Origin: Kitasatospora sp. NBC_01246
Lineage (GTDB): Bacteria; Actinomycetota; Actinomycetes; Streptomycetales; Streptomycetaceae
DNA length: 64,000 nt
NCBI RefSeq assembly: GCF_036226505.1
Contig: NZ_CP108484.1
Coordinates: forward strand, 4,526,001-4,590,000
Reading direction: 5' to 3'
The position numbers and the translations under genes were made by a program. The notes beneath the pieces were generated by a model. It made no database searches. It saw nothing but the letters and a program-made list of their open reading frames with translations, and was not told the DNA's origin. The stretch's first letter is position 1. Each line of letters opens with the position of its first letter. Shown here one piece after another: positions 1 to 7,274 of the stretch.

Positions 1-109
1 CCAGCATGAACTGGGCGGCCAGCAGGACGACCAGGACGAGTCGCTGCCGGCCGGTCATTCCGGCTGGTGTGCGGGGGAGGGCTGGTGCTTCGGACAGGGT
101 GGCGGTCAT
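1..109 (-). CDS. MFS transporter, N-terminal fragment
   Basis: Only the first ~36 codons lie in the window; the gene runs off the left edge on the minus strand. The ATG complement is at 107-109. The reading has a short polar leader followed by a basic turn (GRQRLV) and the beginning of a hydrophobic helix (VLVVLLAAQFML), the usual start of a DHA2-type drug/H+ antiporter of the major facilitator superfamily. It is divergent from the MmyB-type regulator at 251 with about 140 bp between, the common pairing of an efflux pump with its local regulator. The family call rests on a short stretch and on context. Confidence 0.55.
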   Translation of the reverse strand, partial: MTATLSEAPALPRTPAGMTGRQRLVLVVLLAAQFML

Positions 110-250
110 CGCTCCGCTGCCTTTCGACTCGACGGGGTGTTCCGGGTACGGCAGCAGCCTGCTGGGCCGCGCCGGGGGTACCCAGACCCCCGCGGAGGGT
201 GGCACCGGCAGGGACAGGCTCGGCGCCGCCCGGCGGTGTTCACTGGAGGC

Positions 251-1279
251 ATGACCGCACCCGAGACACCGTCAGCGCAGCAGCCCCGGTCGGCGGAGAG
301 GCCGTCGCCGGCCCCCTCCTCGGCGGCGTCGGCCTCCTCGGCGTCTTCGGCCTCCATGGCGTCGTCGGCGGGGGCGGAGAAGCCCAGCGAGCTGGGCGAG
401 TTCCTGCGCACCCGCCGCGCCCGGCTGCGGCCCGAGGACGTCGGGCTGACCACGTACGGCAGCCGGCGCCGGGTGCCCGGGCTGCGGCGCGAGGAGCTGT
501 CCCAGCTGGCGGGCGTCAGCATCACCTACTACACGCGGCTGGAGCAGGGGCAGAGCCGCAACGTCTCCGACGAGGTGCTGGACGCCATCGCCCGGGCGCT
601 GCGCCTCGACGGCGACGAGCACGCCCACCTGCGCAACCTGGCCCGCCCGGGCCGGCCGGCGAAGGGCCGCCAGGCCGAGCGCTTCGAGCGGGTCCGGCCG
701 GCGGTGGGCCGGCTGATCGCGGCGATGGCCGACGTCCCGGCGGTGGTGGTCGGCCTGCGCAACGAGGTGCTGGCCTGGAACCCGCTCGGCCACGCACTGC
801 TGGCCGGGCACCTGGACGCGGCGGCGCCGGACTCGCCGTCGGCGCGCCCCAACCTCTCCCGGCTGCTCTTCCTCGACGCGCGGACCCGGGAGCTCTACCC
901 GTGCTGGGAGACCGAGGCCCGGGCCCAGGTCGCCTTCCTGCGGCTGGCCGCCGGGCGGCACCAGGAGGACCGGCAGCTGGCCGAGGTGATCGGCGAGCTG
1001 TCGATGAAGAGCGCGGAGTTCGCGGCGCTCTGGTCGCGCCACCCGGTGCACGACTGCCTGTTCGGCACCAAGGAGTTCCACCACCCGGTGGTCGGGGACT
1101 TGGCGCTGGACTTCGAGGCGCTGCCGCTGCCGGAGGCGTCCGGGCACCGGATGCTGCTCTTCATTGCGGTGCCCGGCTCGTCGTCGGAGGCCGGTCTGCG
1201 GCTGCTGGCGGCCAGTGCGGCGGCCTCGGGGTGGGCGACGGGGCGGACGTCGGCGGGCCGGGAGCCGGTCGAGGACTGA
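251..1279 (+). CDS. XRE-family regulator with MmyB-like ligand domain
   Basis: A 342-residue DNA-binding regulator. After a Ser/Ala-rich leader (about residues 1-40) comes a helix-turn-helix: ELGEFLRTRRARLRPEDVGL, then RRVPGLRREELSQLAGVS and YYTRLEQGQ, which is the signature of the actinobacterial XRE/MmyB group. The C-terminal half (about 120-330) matches the MmyB PAS-like ligand-binding domain, with VVGLRNEVLAWNPLGHALL and a late LLFIAVPGS. Such proteins often control a neighbouring pump or oxidoreductase, and a divergent MFS gene lies at 1-109. The start is uncertain: ATG 251 has GGAGG only one base upstream, so a downstream ATG near 356 in the leader is possible. The ligand is unknown. 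Confidence 0.8.
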   Translation: MTAPETPSAQQPRSAERPSPAPSSAASASSASSASMASSAGAEKPSELGEFLRTRRARLRPEDVGLTTYGSRRRVPGLRREELSQLAGVSITYYTRLEQGQSRNVSDEVLDAIARALRLDGDEHAHLRNLARPGRPAKGRQAERFERVRPAVGRLIAAMADVPAVVVGLRNEVLAWNPLGHALLAGHLDAAAPDSPSARPNLSRLLFLDARTRELYPCWETEARAQVAFLRLAAGRHQEDRQLAEVIGELSMKSAEFAALWSRHPVHDCLFGTKEFHHPVVGDLALDFEALPLPEASGHRMLLFIAVPGSSSEAGLRLLAASAAASGWATGRTSAGREPVED

Positions 1280-1303
1280 GCCGGTCGTCACCCGGGAACG
1301 ACG

Positions 1304-1345
1304 AGGGGCCCCGCCTCCGCACCGCCGTGCGGGGGCAGGGCCCCT
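1304..1345. terminator. Bidirectional hairpin between convergent genes
   Basis: AGGGGCCC at 1304-1311 pairs with its complement at 1338-1345, and an inner stem CCGCAC/GTGCGG (1317-1322/1327-1332) stacks inside it. It sits between the stop of the regulator (1279) and the stop of the LAQTG protein (1365), so it can serve both. Confidence 0.6.
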
Positions 1346-1364
1346 GTGGTGCTCCGTGGGCCGG

Positions 1365-2315
1365 TCAGCGCTGGGGACGCAGCCGGCGCACGGCGATCAG
1401 AACGCCCGCGCCGAGCGCGACGAAGGCGGCGGAGGCGGCGGCGAGGAAGCCGTTGGTGGAGCTGGAGCCGGTCTGGGCGAGCTCGGGGGTGCCGGCGGGC
1501 GCGGTGGTGGCGGGCGCGGTGCTGACGGGGGCGGTCGGCGTGGCCTTGGGGGCGGCCGGGGTCCTGTCCTCGACGGGCGCGACGGGAGCGGCCGACTTCG
1601 GGGCGGCGGGCTTGGCGGTGGGCTTGGCTGCGGTCGTGGGCTTCGCGGCCGGCTTCGCGGCGGTCGCCGGCTTGGCCGGGGCGGCGGTGCGGACGACCGT
1701 GTAGGTGTGGCTTCCGCCCTGCTCCATGGGGTAGCCGTCGGCCCTGCCGCCGATGAAGACCTCGAAGCTCTTCAGGTCGGCGGCGGCGTTCGCCGAGACG
1801 GAGACGCGGAAGGCGAAGTGGGCGGCCCGGCCGTCGGTGAGCTGCTTGACCTTGAGCGAGCTGGTGTCCGCGACGATCGCGGGGTCGCAGCCGTGGTGGA
1901 GGGAGAGCTTCTTCCAGCCGCCGGCGGTGGCGGCCTCGACGGTGAAGTCCTCCAGCCGGTTGGGACCCTGCGGGTTGTAGATCGCGAAGGAGGGGCCGAC
2001 GTTCTCGTACGGGGCCCCGGTGAAGTTGGTGACTCCCACGCCGATCTCGGCCTTGGCGCCGCCGGCGGTGATGCTCTGGCCGTCGGGGGTCATGTGGAAC
2101 CCGGCGGTGAGGTCGCCCTTGTGCGCGGACGCGGGGGTGACCGGCTTGGCCTCGGCGCCGGCCGTGTTTCCCGAGCCGCAGGCCCAGGAGGCCTCGGCGG
2201 TCATCAGCTGGACGGAGCCGGCGAGGACGACGGTGGCGGCGACGGCGGCGAGCCGGCGGTGGCCCGAGGTGGCGGTGACGTTCTTCGCGAAAGAGGGCAT
2301 AACGGACTTGCGCAT
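1365..2315 (-). CDS. Secreted LAxTG cell-wall-anchored protein
   Basis: A 316-residue surface protein. It begins with basic residues and a hydrophobic signal segment (LAAVAATVVLAGSVQLM, cut near AEASWA). The middle resembles an exported beta-rich domain with no enzyme motif that I recognise. A Pro/Ala/Lys-rich spacer follows (about 215-275), then a sortase signal LAQTG at 279-283, a hydrophobic helix and a basic tail RRLRPQR. LAxTG is the motif read by class E sortases in Streptomyces, so the protein should be linked to peptidoglycan. I chose ATG 2315 over ATG 2336 because GGGGA lies about 10 bases upstream and the signal peptide is then of normal length. No active sortase gene lies in this window; the sortase-fold protein at 39485 lacks catalytic residues. 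Confidence 0.75.
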   Translation of the reverse strand: MRKSVMPSFAKNVTATSGHRRLAAVAATVVLAGSVQLMTAEASWACGSGNTAGAEAKPVTPASAHKGDLTAGFHMTPDGQSITAGGAKAEIGVGVTNFTGAPYENVGPSFAIYNPQGPNRLEDFTVEAATAGGWKKLSLHHGCDPAIVADTSSLKVKQLTDGRAAHFAFRVSVSANAAADLKSFEVFIGGRADGYPMEQGGSHTYTVVRTAAPAKPATAAKPAAKPTTAAKPTAKPAAPKSAAPVAPVEDRTPAAPKATPTAPVSTAPATTAPAGTPELAQTGSSSTNGFLAAASAAFVALGAGVLIAVRRLRPQR

Positions 2316-2684
2316 GACGTGTTTCCCCAGGGTCATGGTGCTGACGGTGTGTGAAGACGACCGGCCCCGCTGTCAGCGGTAGCGCCCCCCGGCCTCGCCG
2401 GTCTCGCTCTCCGTGCCTTCATCCGTATAGACGCGCATCCCGGCCGGTGGTTGCAGGTGGGTTCGGAGTTATTTTCGGAACCTTTCGCGCGGGCCGGTGA
2501 CGGGCGTGGAGTACCGGCGATCACTGCGGTCGAAGTCCGGAGAGGCCCTCGCCCGGTGGGCGAGGGCCTCAACGTGCCGGCTCGGGCGGATGTGCGGTGC
2601 CGGCCGGGGTGGGGTCGCTTCGATGGCGGATCTCGGGGTCGTGGCGGCCGGGCCGGCCGCCGCCCGGGACGTGTGCTCCCGCGC
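2316..2684. other. Intergenic, no gene seen
   Basis: About 370 bp between the start of the LAQTG protein and the end of the DUF2785 gene. Short frames here lack a plausible ribosome site or composition. The only clear structure is the hairpin at 2542-2570. The promoter for the LAQTG gene should lie in the part nearest 2316 but I cannot place it. Confidence 0.5.
2542..2570 (-). terminator. Perfect 13-bp hairpin downstream of DUF2785 gene
   Basis: GAGGCCCTCGCCC (2542-2554) and its exact complement (2558-2570) leave a 3-base loop. It lies about 115 bases past the minus-strand stop at 2685 and closely resembles the hairpin at 3541-3566. Confidence 0.65.
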
Positions 2685-3479
2685 CTACCGCTTGACGATC
2701 CGGTCGAGGACGGCGGCGAGGCGTTCCTTGACCGCCGCCCCGTGGGGGAGGGGCTCCGGTGCGGCATCGGTGTTCGGTGCCCGCACGCCGCGGTCCGCGA
2801 GGACGTAGAGCAGGCGCAGCGTGCGCAGGCAGTTGCTGAGGTGGGCGGGCACCGGGGTGCTGAGGCGGTCGGCTCCGAAGCGGTCGGCGATCGGGTCCAG
2901 CCACGTGGTCGCGTCGGACTCGCTCAGATCGGGCCGGGTGAGCACCCGGGCGATCGCCCGGGCCAGCCGGTCGTCCTCCAGCTGGTCGAACACGTGGTCG
3001 GTGGGCGCCGTCAGCCGGGCGGCGGCGAGGTGCAGCATCCGCGCCGGATCCACCTCGGGGTGGCGGCCGAACCGGTCCAGCAGGTCCGCGCCGTGCGCGA
3101 CGGCGTGGAGCCAGCCGAGCTTCTCGTCATTGCCGCGCAGGTCCGTCTCCGCCGGGTACCACCGCTCGAACGCGTCCACCCAGCCGGCCTCGAAGTCCCC
3201 CTTCTCCACCAGCATGTCGAGGACGAGGGGGGCGAAGGTGCGGGCCTGGATCTGCGGGTCGAGGAAGCGGGCGGCCATCTCGTCCCCCAGCGCCAGCCGC
3301 CGGGGCCCGTCGATCACCCCGCGCTCGATCCAGGTCGCGAGGACGGCGTACGGCGCTCCGTCCCGGACGTCCGGATCGGGGTCCGCCAGGGCGCCGGAGA
3401 GTTCGCGGACCAGCTCCTCCAGTGGCCGGTCGGCGGGTACGGCACAGTCGGCGGCTTCGATCCTGCTCCAGTCGGTCAC
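2685..3479 (-). CDS. DUF2785 domain protein
   Basis: A 264-residue soluble, acidic, mostly helical protein without signal peptide or membrane segment. Its N-terminal half contains a repeat-like segment (DPDVRDGAPYAVLATWIERG) and then DEKLGWLHAVAHGADLL, which I recognise as characteristic of DUF2785, a family of unknown function with HEAT-like helices. It stands alone between two hairpins (3541-3566 upstream, 2542-2570 downstream), so it is probably its own transcription unit. The ATG at 3479 is followed at once by a typical N-terminus. No function can be assigned. Confidence 0.7.
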   Translation of the reverse strand: MTDWSRIEAADCAVPADRPLEELVRELSGALADPDPDVRDGAPYAVLATWIERGVIDGPRRLALGDEMAARFLDPQIQARTFAPLVLDMLVEKGDFEAGWVDAFERWYPAETDLRGNDEKLGWLHAVAHGADLLDRFGRHPEVDPARMLHLAAARLTAPTDHVFDQLEDDRLARAIARVLTRPDLSESDATTWLDPIADRFGADRLSTPVPAHLSNCLRTLRLLYVLADRGVRAPNTDAAPEPLPHGAAVKERLAAVLDRIVKR

Positions 3480-3540
3480 GGCAGGCAGGATAGGTCCGAA
3501 CCGGCTCGCCGCACCGGGAATTTCCGTGCGGTGGCGGCGA

Positions 3541-3566
3541 GGCCCCTGCCCGGGTGGGCGGGGGCC
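3541..3566 (-). terminator. Terminator of the 4715-3582 operon
   Basis: An 11-bp stem (3541-3551 with 3556-3566, one G-U pair) and a 4-base loop lie about 16 bases after the last stop of the minus-strand operon. Confidence 0.65.
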
Positions 3567-3581
3567 TTCGCTTTGCCGCTG

Positions 3582-3860
3582 CTAGGTGGGTATGCGGTGT
3601 CGGCCGGGGGTGGGGGGTTGCTGTCGGATTTCGGGGCCGTAGCGGCCGGCCTGGCGGGCGATCCAGGCGTATTCGGTGGTGCCGTCCGGGAGTTGGCGCA
3701 GTTCCCAGCGGCCGTGGCGGGTGATCGGGGGTGGTGTGGGCTGCTGGTCGTCGTTGACCTTGAGGGCGGTGATGACGCCGAGGGTGACGGTGGTGAGGGC
3801 GAGGGCGAGGAGGGTGAGGAGGGCGGCGCCGATGAGGAAGTTGGCGGTGCCGGTTCTCAT
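3582..3860 (-). CDS. Small single-pass membrane protein
   Basis: A 92-residue protein, last gene of a four-gene operon; its ATG overlaps the previous stop (ATGA at 3857-3860). Residues about 8-34 form one hydrophobic helix (FLIGAALLTLLALALTTVTL). The C-terminal half is polar, with an RHGRWELRQLPDGTTEY stretch that looks like a small beta hairpin. No family is recognised. It may anchor or accompany the small ATPase encoded first in the operon, which is inference from position only. Confidence 0.6.
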   Translation of the reverse strand: MRTGTANFLIGAALLTLLALALTTVTLGVITALKVNDDQQPTPPPITRHGRWELRQLPDGTTEYAWIARQAGRYGPEIRQQPPTPGRHRIPT

Positions 3861-4096
3861 CGGCGGATTCCCAGGACGCGGTGGCCGAGGTGGGCGGCGA
3901 GGTCGTGGAGGAGTTCGTGGGCCTGGTCGTGGGTGAGGGGGAGGGCGAGGTGTTCGCCGGGGCCGGTGTGGATGTCGAGGTCGACGGCGAGGCGGAGCTG
4001 GACGGTGGCGTCGGGGGCGTGTTCGACGCTGAGGTAGGCGACGGTGGTGCGTTCGGTGTGGATCGCTTCGGTGACGAGGGGGATCAGGACTCCCAC
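3857..4096 (-). CDS. Small hypothetical protein of the ATPase operon
   Basis: A 79-residue protein starting at GTG 4096, with GAGAGGAACGAG upstream as ribosome site. It overlaps the preceding gene by 13 bases and the following one by 4, so translation is probably coupled. The sequence reads as alternating beta segments (TVQLRLAVDLDIHTGPG) followed by an amphipathic helix (THDQAHELLHDLAAHLG). No membrane segment or known motif. Conserved small proteins of this kind often accompany ATPase/DUF5753/DUF397 loci in Streptomyces, but I do not recognise the family. Confidence 0.6.
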   Translation of the reverse strand: MGVLIPLVTEAIHTERTTVAYLSVEHAPDATVQLRLAVDLDIHTGPGEHLALPLTHDQAHELLHDLAAHLGHRVLGIRR

Positions 4097-4344
4097 GGCT
4101 CGTTCCTCTCGGTGTCGCGGAGCAGGTGGAGGAGGTTGAGGAGGGTGGCCACGGGGGCGTTGCCGAAGTCGACGAGGATGCGGCCGTCGACGGTGCCGCC
4201 CACGGTGGTGGCAGAGCCCCACTGGATGCCGAACCTGGCGCCTCGGGTGTGGAGTTCGCCGAGGAGGGTGGTGATCTGGGCGTGGGTGTAGTCGCGCATG
4301 CGGGGGTCGTCGGGCGTGATCGGGGTGCGGCGGGCGGCGCTCAC
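4084..4344 (-). CDS. Small hypothetical protein, second gene of ATPase operon
   Basis: An 86-residue protein. Its GTG at 4342-4344 overlaps the TGA of the ATPase gene (GTGA), so it is translationally coupled. It has an N-terminal helix (YTHAQITTLLGELHTRGARF), a beta segment (TVDGRILVDFG) and a C-terminal helix with a Leu-rich run (TLLNLLHLLRDTERN). No signal peptide or metal site is visible. The function is unknown; its fixed position between the ATPase and another small protein suggests a partner protein. Confidence 0.6.
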   Translation of the reverse strand: MSAARRTPITPDDPRMRDYTHAQITTLLGELHTRGARFGIQWGSATTVGGTVDGRILVDFGNAPVATLLNLLHLLRDTERNEPWES

Positions 4345-4715
4345 GCGGCGGCGTCCAGTTCGAACCAGACGCGCTTGCCGTGCTTGCGGGGGTCGGTGCC
4401 GAAGCGGTGGGTGAGGGAGCGGACGAGGTGCAGGCCCCGGCCGGAGAGGGCGTAGGGGTCGGTGGGGGTGCGGGGTTCGGGGAGGTGGGGGTTGTCGTCG
4501 GCGACGGAGACGCGCAGGGTGTGGTCGCGCAGGAGGACGACGACGAGCGGGGCGGGGCTGCCGCCGTGGCGCCAGGCGTTGACGTAGAGCTCGCAGAGGG
4601 CGAGTTCGGCGTCGTGGATGAGGTCGTCGGGCCAGCCGGCGAGGGCGAGGGCCTCGCGCAGCTCCTCGCGGGCGGCGGACCAGTCGGGCGGTTCGGGCAG
4701 GGTGAAGGCACACAT
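4341..4715 (-). CDS. Anti-sigma-type ATP-binding protein (GHKL fold)
   Basis: A 124-residue stand-alone HATPase_c_2 domain of the RsbW/SpoIIAB group. Visible landmarks are an N-box (DAELALCELYVNAWRHGG), a G1 box (VSVADDNPHLPEP) and a G2-like GRGLHLVRSLTHRFGTD close to a final VWFELD strand. GGAGG six bases upstream supports ATG 4715; longer readings add a low-complexity leader. Proteins like this in AbaA/WhiJ-like loci of Streptomyces are thought to act as protein-binding switches rather than kinases. It heads a four-gene operon and is divergent from the XRE/DUF5753 regulator at 5027. Confidence 0.8.
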   Translation of the reverse strand: MCAFTLPEPPDWSAAREELREALALAGWPDDLIHDAELALCELYVNAWRHGGSPAPLVVVLLRDHTLRVSVADDNPHLPEPRTPTDPYALSGRGLHLVRSLTHRFGTDPRKHGKRVWFELDAAA

Positions 4716-4919
4716 GAGGGACCTCCGAAGAGAGGGGGAGCGGGGTGGAGTGGGGTGTGGTGTCACCGGCGGATACGTCGCCGTGAGCCAGGCCGGAACG
4801 GGACTGGGAGTGCCGCGTACGGCTGCTCTGCGGTGCGCGGGCAGCAGGCGCCTACTGCCCTGGGAACAGGCGTTACTGACGATCCATCGGATCGATGTGA
4901 GACGACCATAGCGCAGAAG

Positions 4920-4935
4920 CACTTAAGATTAAGTG
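4920..4935. promoter_or_regulatory. Candidate operator in the divergent promoter region
   Basis: The 311-bp region 4716-5026 separates the ATPase operon (-) from the XRE gene (+) and holds no gene. In it CACTTAA (4920-4926) and TTAAGTG (4929-4935) form a perfect inverted repeat with a 2-base centre, within an AT-rich patch unusual for this genome. The symmetry and place fit binding by the dimeric XRE regulator encoded at 5027; that is inference. Confidence 0.45.
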
Positions 4936-5026
4936 GATCCTGGAAAGCTTCCCTCTTCCGTGGGACAGATGGCCGTGACGGCTGCCGTCGCGGCAGACTG
5001 ATGCCACGAAACGCAGAGAGGACGCC

Positions 5027-5890
5027 ATGCCCGGTCGCCAGAGTCCAACTCTTCGTCAGCGCCGCTTGGGTGCCGAGCTGCGGAGAATGCGCGAGCAAGC
5101 GGGCTTGGGCGGCAGCCAGCTCTCCCGAGTCCTCGGCGTCAGTGCCGCCCAAGTGACGCAGATGGAGAACGGGAAGAGCAGTGTCAGCGCGGAGCGTCTC
5201 CAGACGATCGCGGCGGGTTGCAAGTGCACCAACCAGCCTCTGATCGATGCACTCGCCGACCTCATCGCAGCGCGCGGAAAGGGCTGGTGGGAGGAGTACC
5301 GCGGCGTCTTGTCGACCGACTTTCTGGAGGTCGCGGAGATGGAGTCCACGGCGCAAAAGCTCTACACATGGGCAACCACCTACGTGCCTGGCCTACAGCA
5401 GACCCAGGCTTACGCCTCTGCGGTGTTCGCCCGTGTCTCACCGCCGCTACCACCTCGCGACATCGAGCTCAGAACTGCATTTCGCGTCCAGCGTCAGCAC
5501 GCCATTCGGTCGAGTGGCACGCCGTACGTGTCCTTCATCCACGAGGCCGCGCTACGGATGCAGTTCGGCGGCCCTCACGTGCTCGCAGCGCAGCTCGGTA
5601 GCCTGATCGAGGACTCAGAGCGGCGAACCTGCTCGTTGCGAGTGGTGCCGTTCGACATGGACACGTTTCCTGGCGCGGGCGAGAACATCATGTTCGCCGA
5701 GGGACCGGTACCGGAGCTCGCGACCCTCCAGATGGACACCGCGCAGGGCGTCCTCTTCTTCGACTCCCCAGCAGACCTGGCCAGCCACCGCGCAACGTTC
5801 ACCCGCCTTGACTCCCTCGCCCTGTCGGATGATGACTCGCGAAAGTTCATTCGATCTATCAGGGATGAAATGAAGGGTAGGTATGAGTAG
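5027..5890 (+). CDS. XRE regulator with DUF5753 (Scr1/WhiJ-like)
   Basis: A 287-residue regulator. Residues about 10-70 are a helix-turn-helix (RRMREQAGLGGSQLSRVLGV, then QVTQMENGKSSVSAERL). The rest is DUF5753, recognised by GWWEEYRG, the conserved TYVPGLQQTQAYASAV and a C-terminal VLFFDSPADLASHRATF. This architecture, followed by a small DUF397 gene and divergent from a GHKL ATPase, is the abaA/whiJ type found in many copies in Streptomyces and linked there to development and antibiotic control. GAGAGGA sits just upstream of ATG 5027. Codon use is less GC-biased than in the neighbours, which may mean it is a recent or slowly ameliorated accessory module. Confidence 0.88.
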   Translation: MPGRQSPTLRQRRLGAELRRMREQAGLGGSQLSRVLGVSAAQVTQMENGKSSVSAERLQTIAAGCKCTNQPLIDALADLIAARGKGWWEEYRGVLSTDFLEVAEMESTAQKLYTWATTYVPGLQQTQAYASAVFARVSPPLPPRDIELRTAFRVQRQHAIRSSGTPYVSFIHEAALRMQFGGPHVLAAQLGSLIEDSERRTCSLRVVPFDMDTFPGAGENIMFAEGPVPELATLQMDTAQGVLFFDSPADLASHRATFTRLDSLALSDDDSRKFIRSIRDEMKGRYE

Positions 5891-6077
5891 GTCCGAGTGG
5901 CAGAAGTCGACCTTCAGCGGTGCATCGAACGAGTGCGTCGAAGTCCGCGTCGTCGACGGCACGGTCGAACTCCGTGAGTCCGACGCCGGCGACATAGTCG
6001 TCCGCACCACCCCGCCCAAGTTCGCCAAGTTCCTCCAGGGCATCAAGGCCGGCGAGTTCGACCACCTCACGACCTGA
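5883..6077 (+). CDS. DUF397 small protein
   Basis: A 64-residue DUF397 protein, recognised by the opening SEWQKSTFSGASNECVEV, the middle VELRESDAGDIV and the closing FAKFLQGIKAGEFDHL. It overlaps the regulator by 8 bases, so translation is coupled. In WhiJ-type loci such proteins are proposed to bind and modulate the paired DUF5753 regulator. A strong hairpin directly follows it. Confidence 0.9.
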   Translation: MSRSEWQKSTFSGASNECVEVRVVDGTVELRESDAGDIVVRTTPPKFAKFLQGIKAGEFDHLTT

Positions 6078-6084
6078 CCCGACA

Positions 6085-6111
6085 GCGCCCCCTCGCCGAG
6101 CGAGGGGGCGC
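6085..6111. terminator. Strong hairpin after DUF397, convergent with tgmC
   Basis: A perfect 12-bp stem (6085-6096 with 6100-6111) and a 3-base CGA loop lie 8 bases past the DUF397 stop and 21 bases past the convergent methyltransferase stop. It can end transcription from both sides. Confidence 0.75.
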
Positions 6112-6131
6112 CACCATCCGATCCACCTCAT

Positions 6132-7274
6132 TCACACCGGCAGGTCCCAGCCCGGGCCGTCCTCTGTGCCGATCCACACCCGCTGCCCTGCGTCCGAAAC
6201 GGTGATCCCGAATCCCTCCTGGTGCGGCTCGCCGGCCTCCTGCCAGGCATCGACGGCTCGCTCCACCTGGTCCCAGAGCCTCAGCGGTCCGCGCTGGATG
6301 ACGGTCCAACCACCACTCGCATCAGCTCTCGTCCGGGCCAGCGAACCCGTTGCCACGTCCACGAGAACCTGCTCTCCGCCCGCCCCCATCCGCTCTGCCG
6401 AGGGTGCTGCGAGCTGGGCTACCCAGCTCCCGGTCCACGTCCCGATGACGGCGGGATCGATCCGGCTCGCGCGCTCCTCCCCGGGTAGCATCGCGAGGCC
6501 GGGCCGGGGCGGGCGGTCGTGCGGGCGGGCGATCATGAAGCTGGTGAACCCGGGCAGGAATCGGCCGGTCGCACTCCCCGCTCCGGTGACCGTGAGCAGC
6601 GCGAGCCCGGACGCGTAGCTCCACCCGGACAGGGTGACCAGGATCCGACCGCCCGGCTTCACCTGGTGCAGCCAGGGCATCGGGATGTACCGGACCGAAC
6701 ACGTGGCGATCAGCCGGTCGTACGCTCCGCCGCCAGGGTCCCCTCGCAGGCCGTCGCCGCTGATCAGCCGGGGGGTGTAGCCCGCCCCGTGAAGCGCGAC
6801 CGCCGCGGCTTCGGCCACCACGGGGTCGTACTCGACGCTCGTGAGGTTGGCATCGCCGAGCCGGTGGGCGCCCAGGGCCGTCGAGTATCCCGTCCCGGTG
6901 CCGATTTCCAGCACACGGTGGCCCGGGGCGGCGTCGAGCTGCTGCCACATCCGCAGGACCAGCGACGGCAGGGTCGACGAGGAGGACGGGGAGCCGACGA
7001 TCAGCTCCCCGCCCTCCTGACCCGGCCGTGTCGTGCCGTCGAGCTGTGTGATCAGCGTCCGATCGGCGTAGACGCCCTCCAGCCACCCGGGATCGTTCGG
7101 GCGCACCGACCGGTAGGCGGTCGGTGCGCTGTTCGGCGTCGGCTCGAAGTACGGGCCGACGAAGTCCTCGCGTGCGACGGCCTCCGCCGCCCTGCACCAC
7201 GCCGGATCGCTCAGCGTGCCTTCTGCCGTGAGTCGGCGGACCATGGCGGCTCGGAGCTCTGCGGACGGGCTCAT
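6132..7274 (-). CDS. tgmC: PIMT-like methyltransferase of graspetide system
   Basis: A 380-residue SAM-dependent methyltransferase related to protein L-isoaspartate O-methyltransferase. After a helical N-terminus (AELRAAMVRRLTAEG) comes the PIMT-type active region with TLITQLDG, SSSSTLPSLVLRMWQQL, then motif I VLEIGTGTGYSTALGA and the acidic EYDP. A C-terminal extension of about 150 residues goes beyond ordinary PIMT. In graspetide loci (for example fuscimiditide ThfM) such enzymes methylate an Asp side chain of the esterified peptide, which then closes to aspartimide. Its ATG overlaps the ATP-grasp stop (ATGA at 7271-7274), so it is third in the operon. Confidence 0.88.
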   Translation of the reverse strand: MSPSAELRAAMVRRLTAEGTLSDPAWCRAAEAVAREDFVGPYFEPTPNSAPTAYRSVRPNDPGWLEGVYADRTLITQLDGTTRPGQEGGELIVGSPSSSSTLPSLVLRMWQQLDAAPGHRVLEIGTGTGYSTALGAHRLGDANLTSVEYDPVVAEAAAVALHGAGYTPRLISGDGLRGDPGGGAYDRLIATCSVRYIPMPWLHQVKPGGRILVTLSGWSYASGLALLTVTGAGSATGRFLPGFTSFMIARPHDRPPRPGLAMLPGEERASRIDPAVIGTWTGSWVAQLAAPSAERMGAGGEQVLVDVATGSLARTRADASGGWTVIQRGPLRLWDQVERAVDAWQEAGEPHQEGFGITVSDAGQRVWIGTEDGPGWDLPV

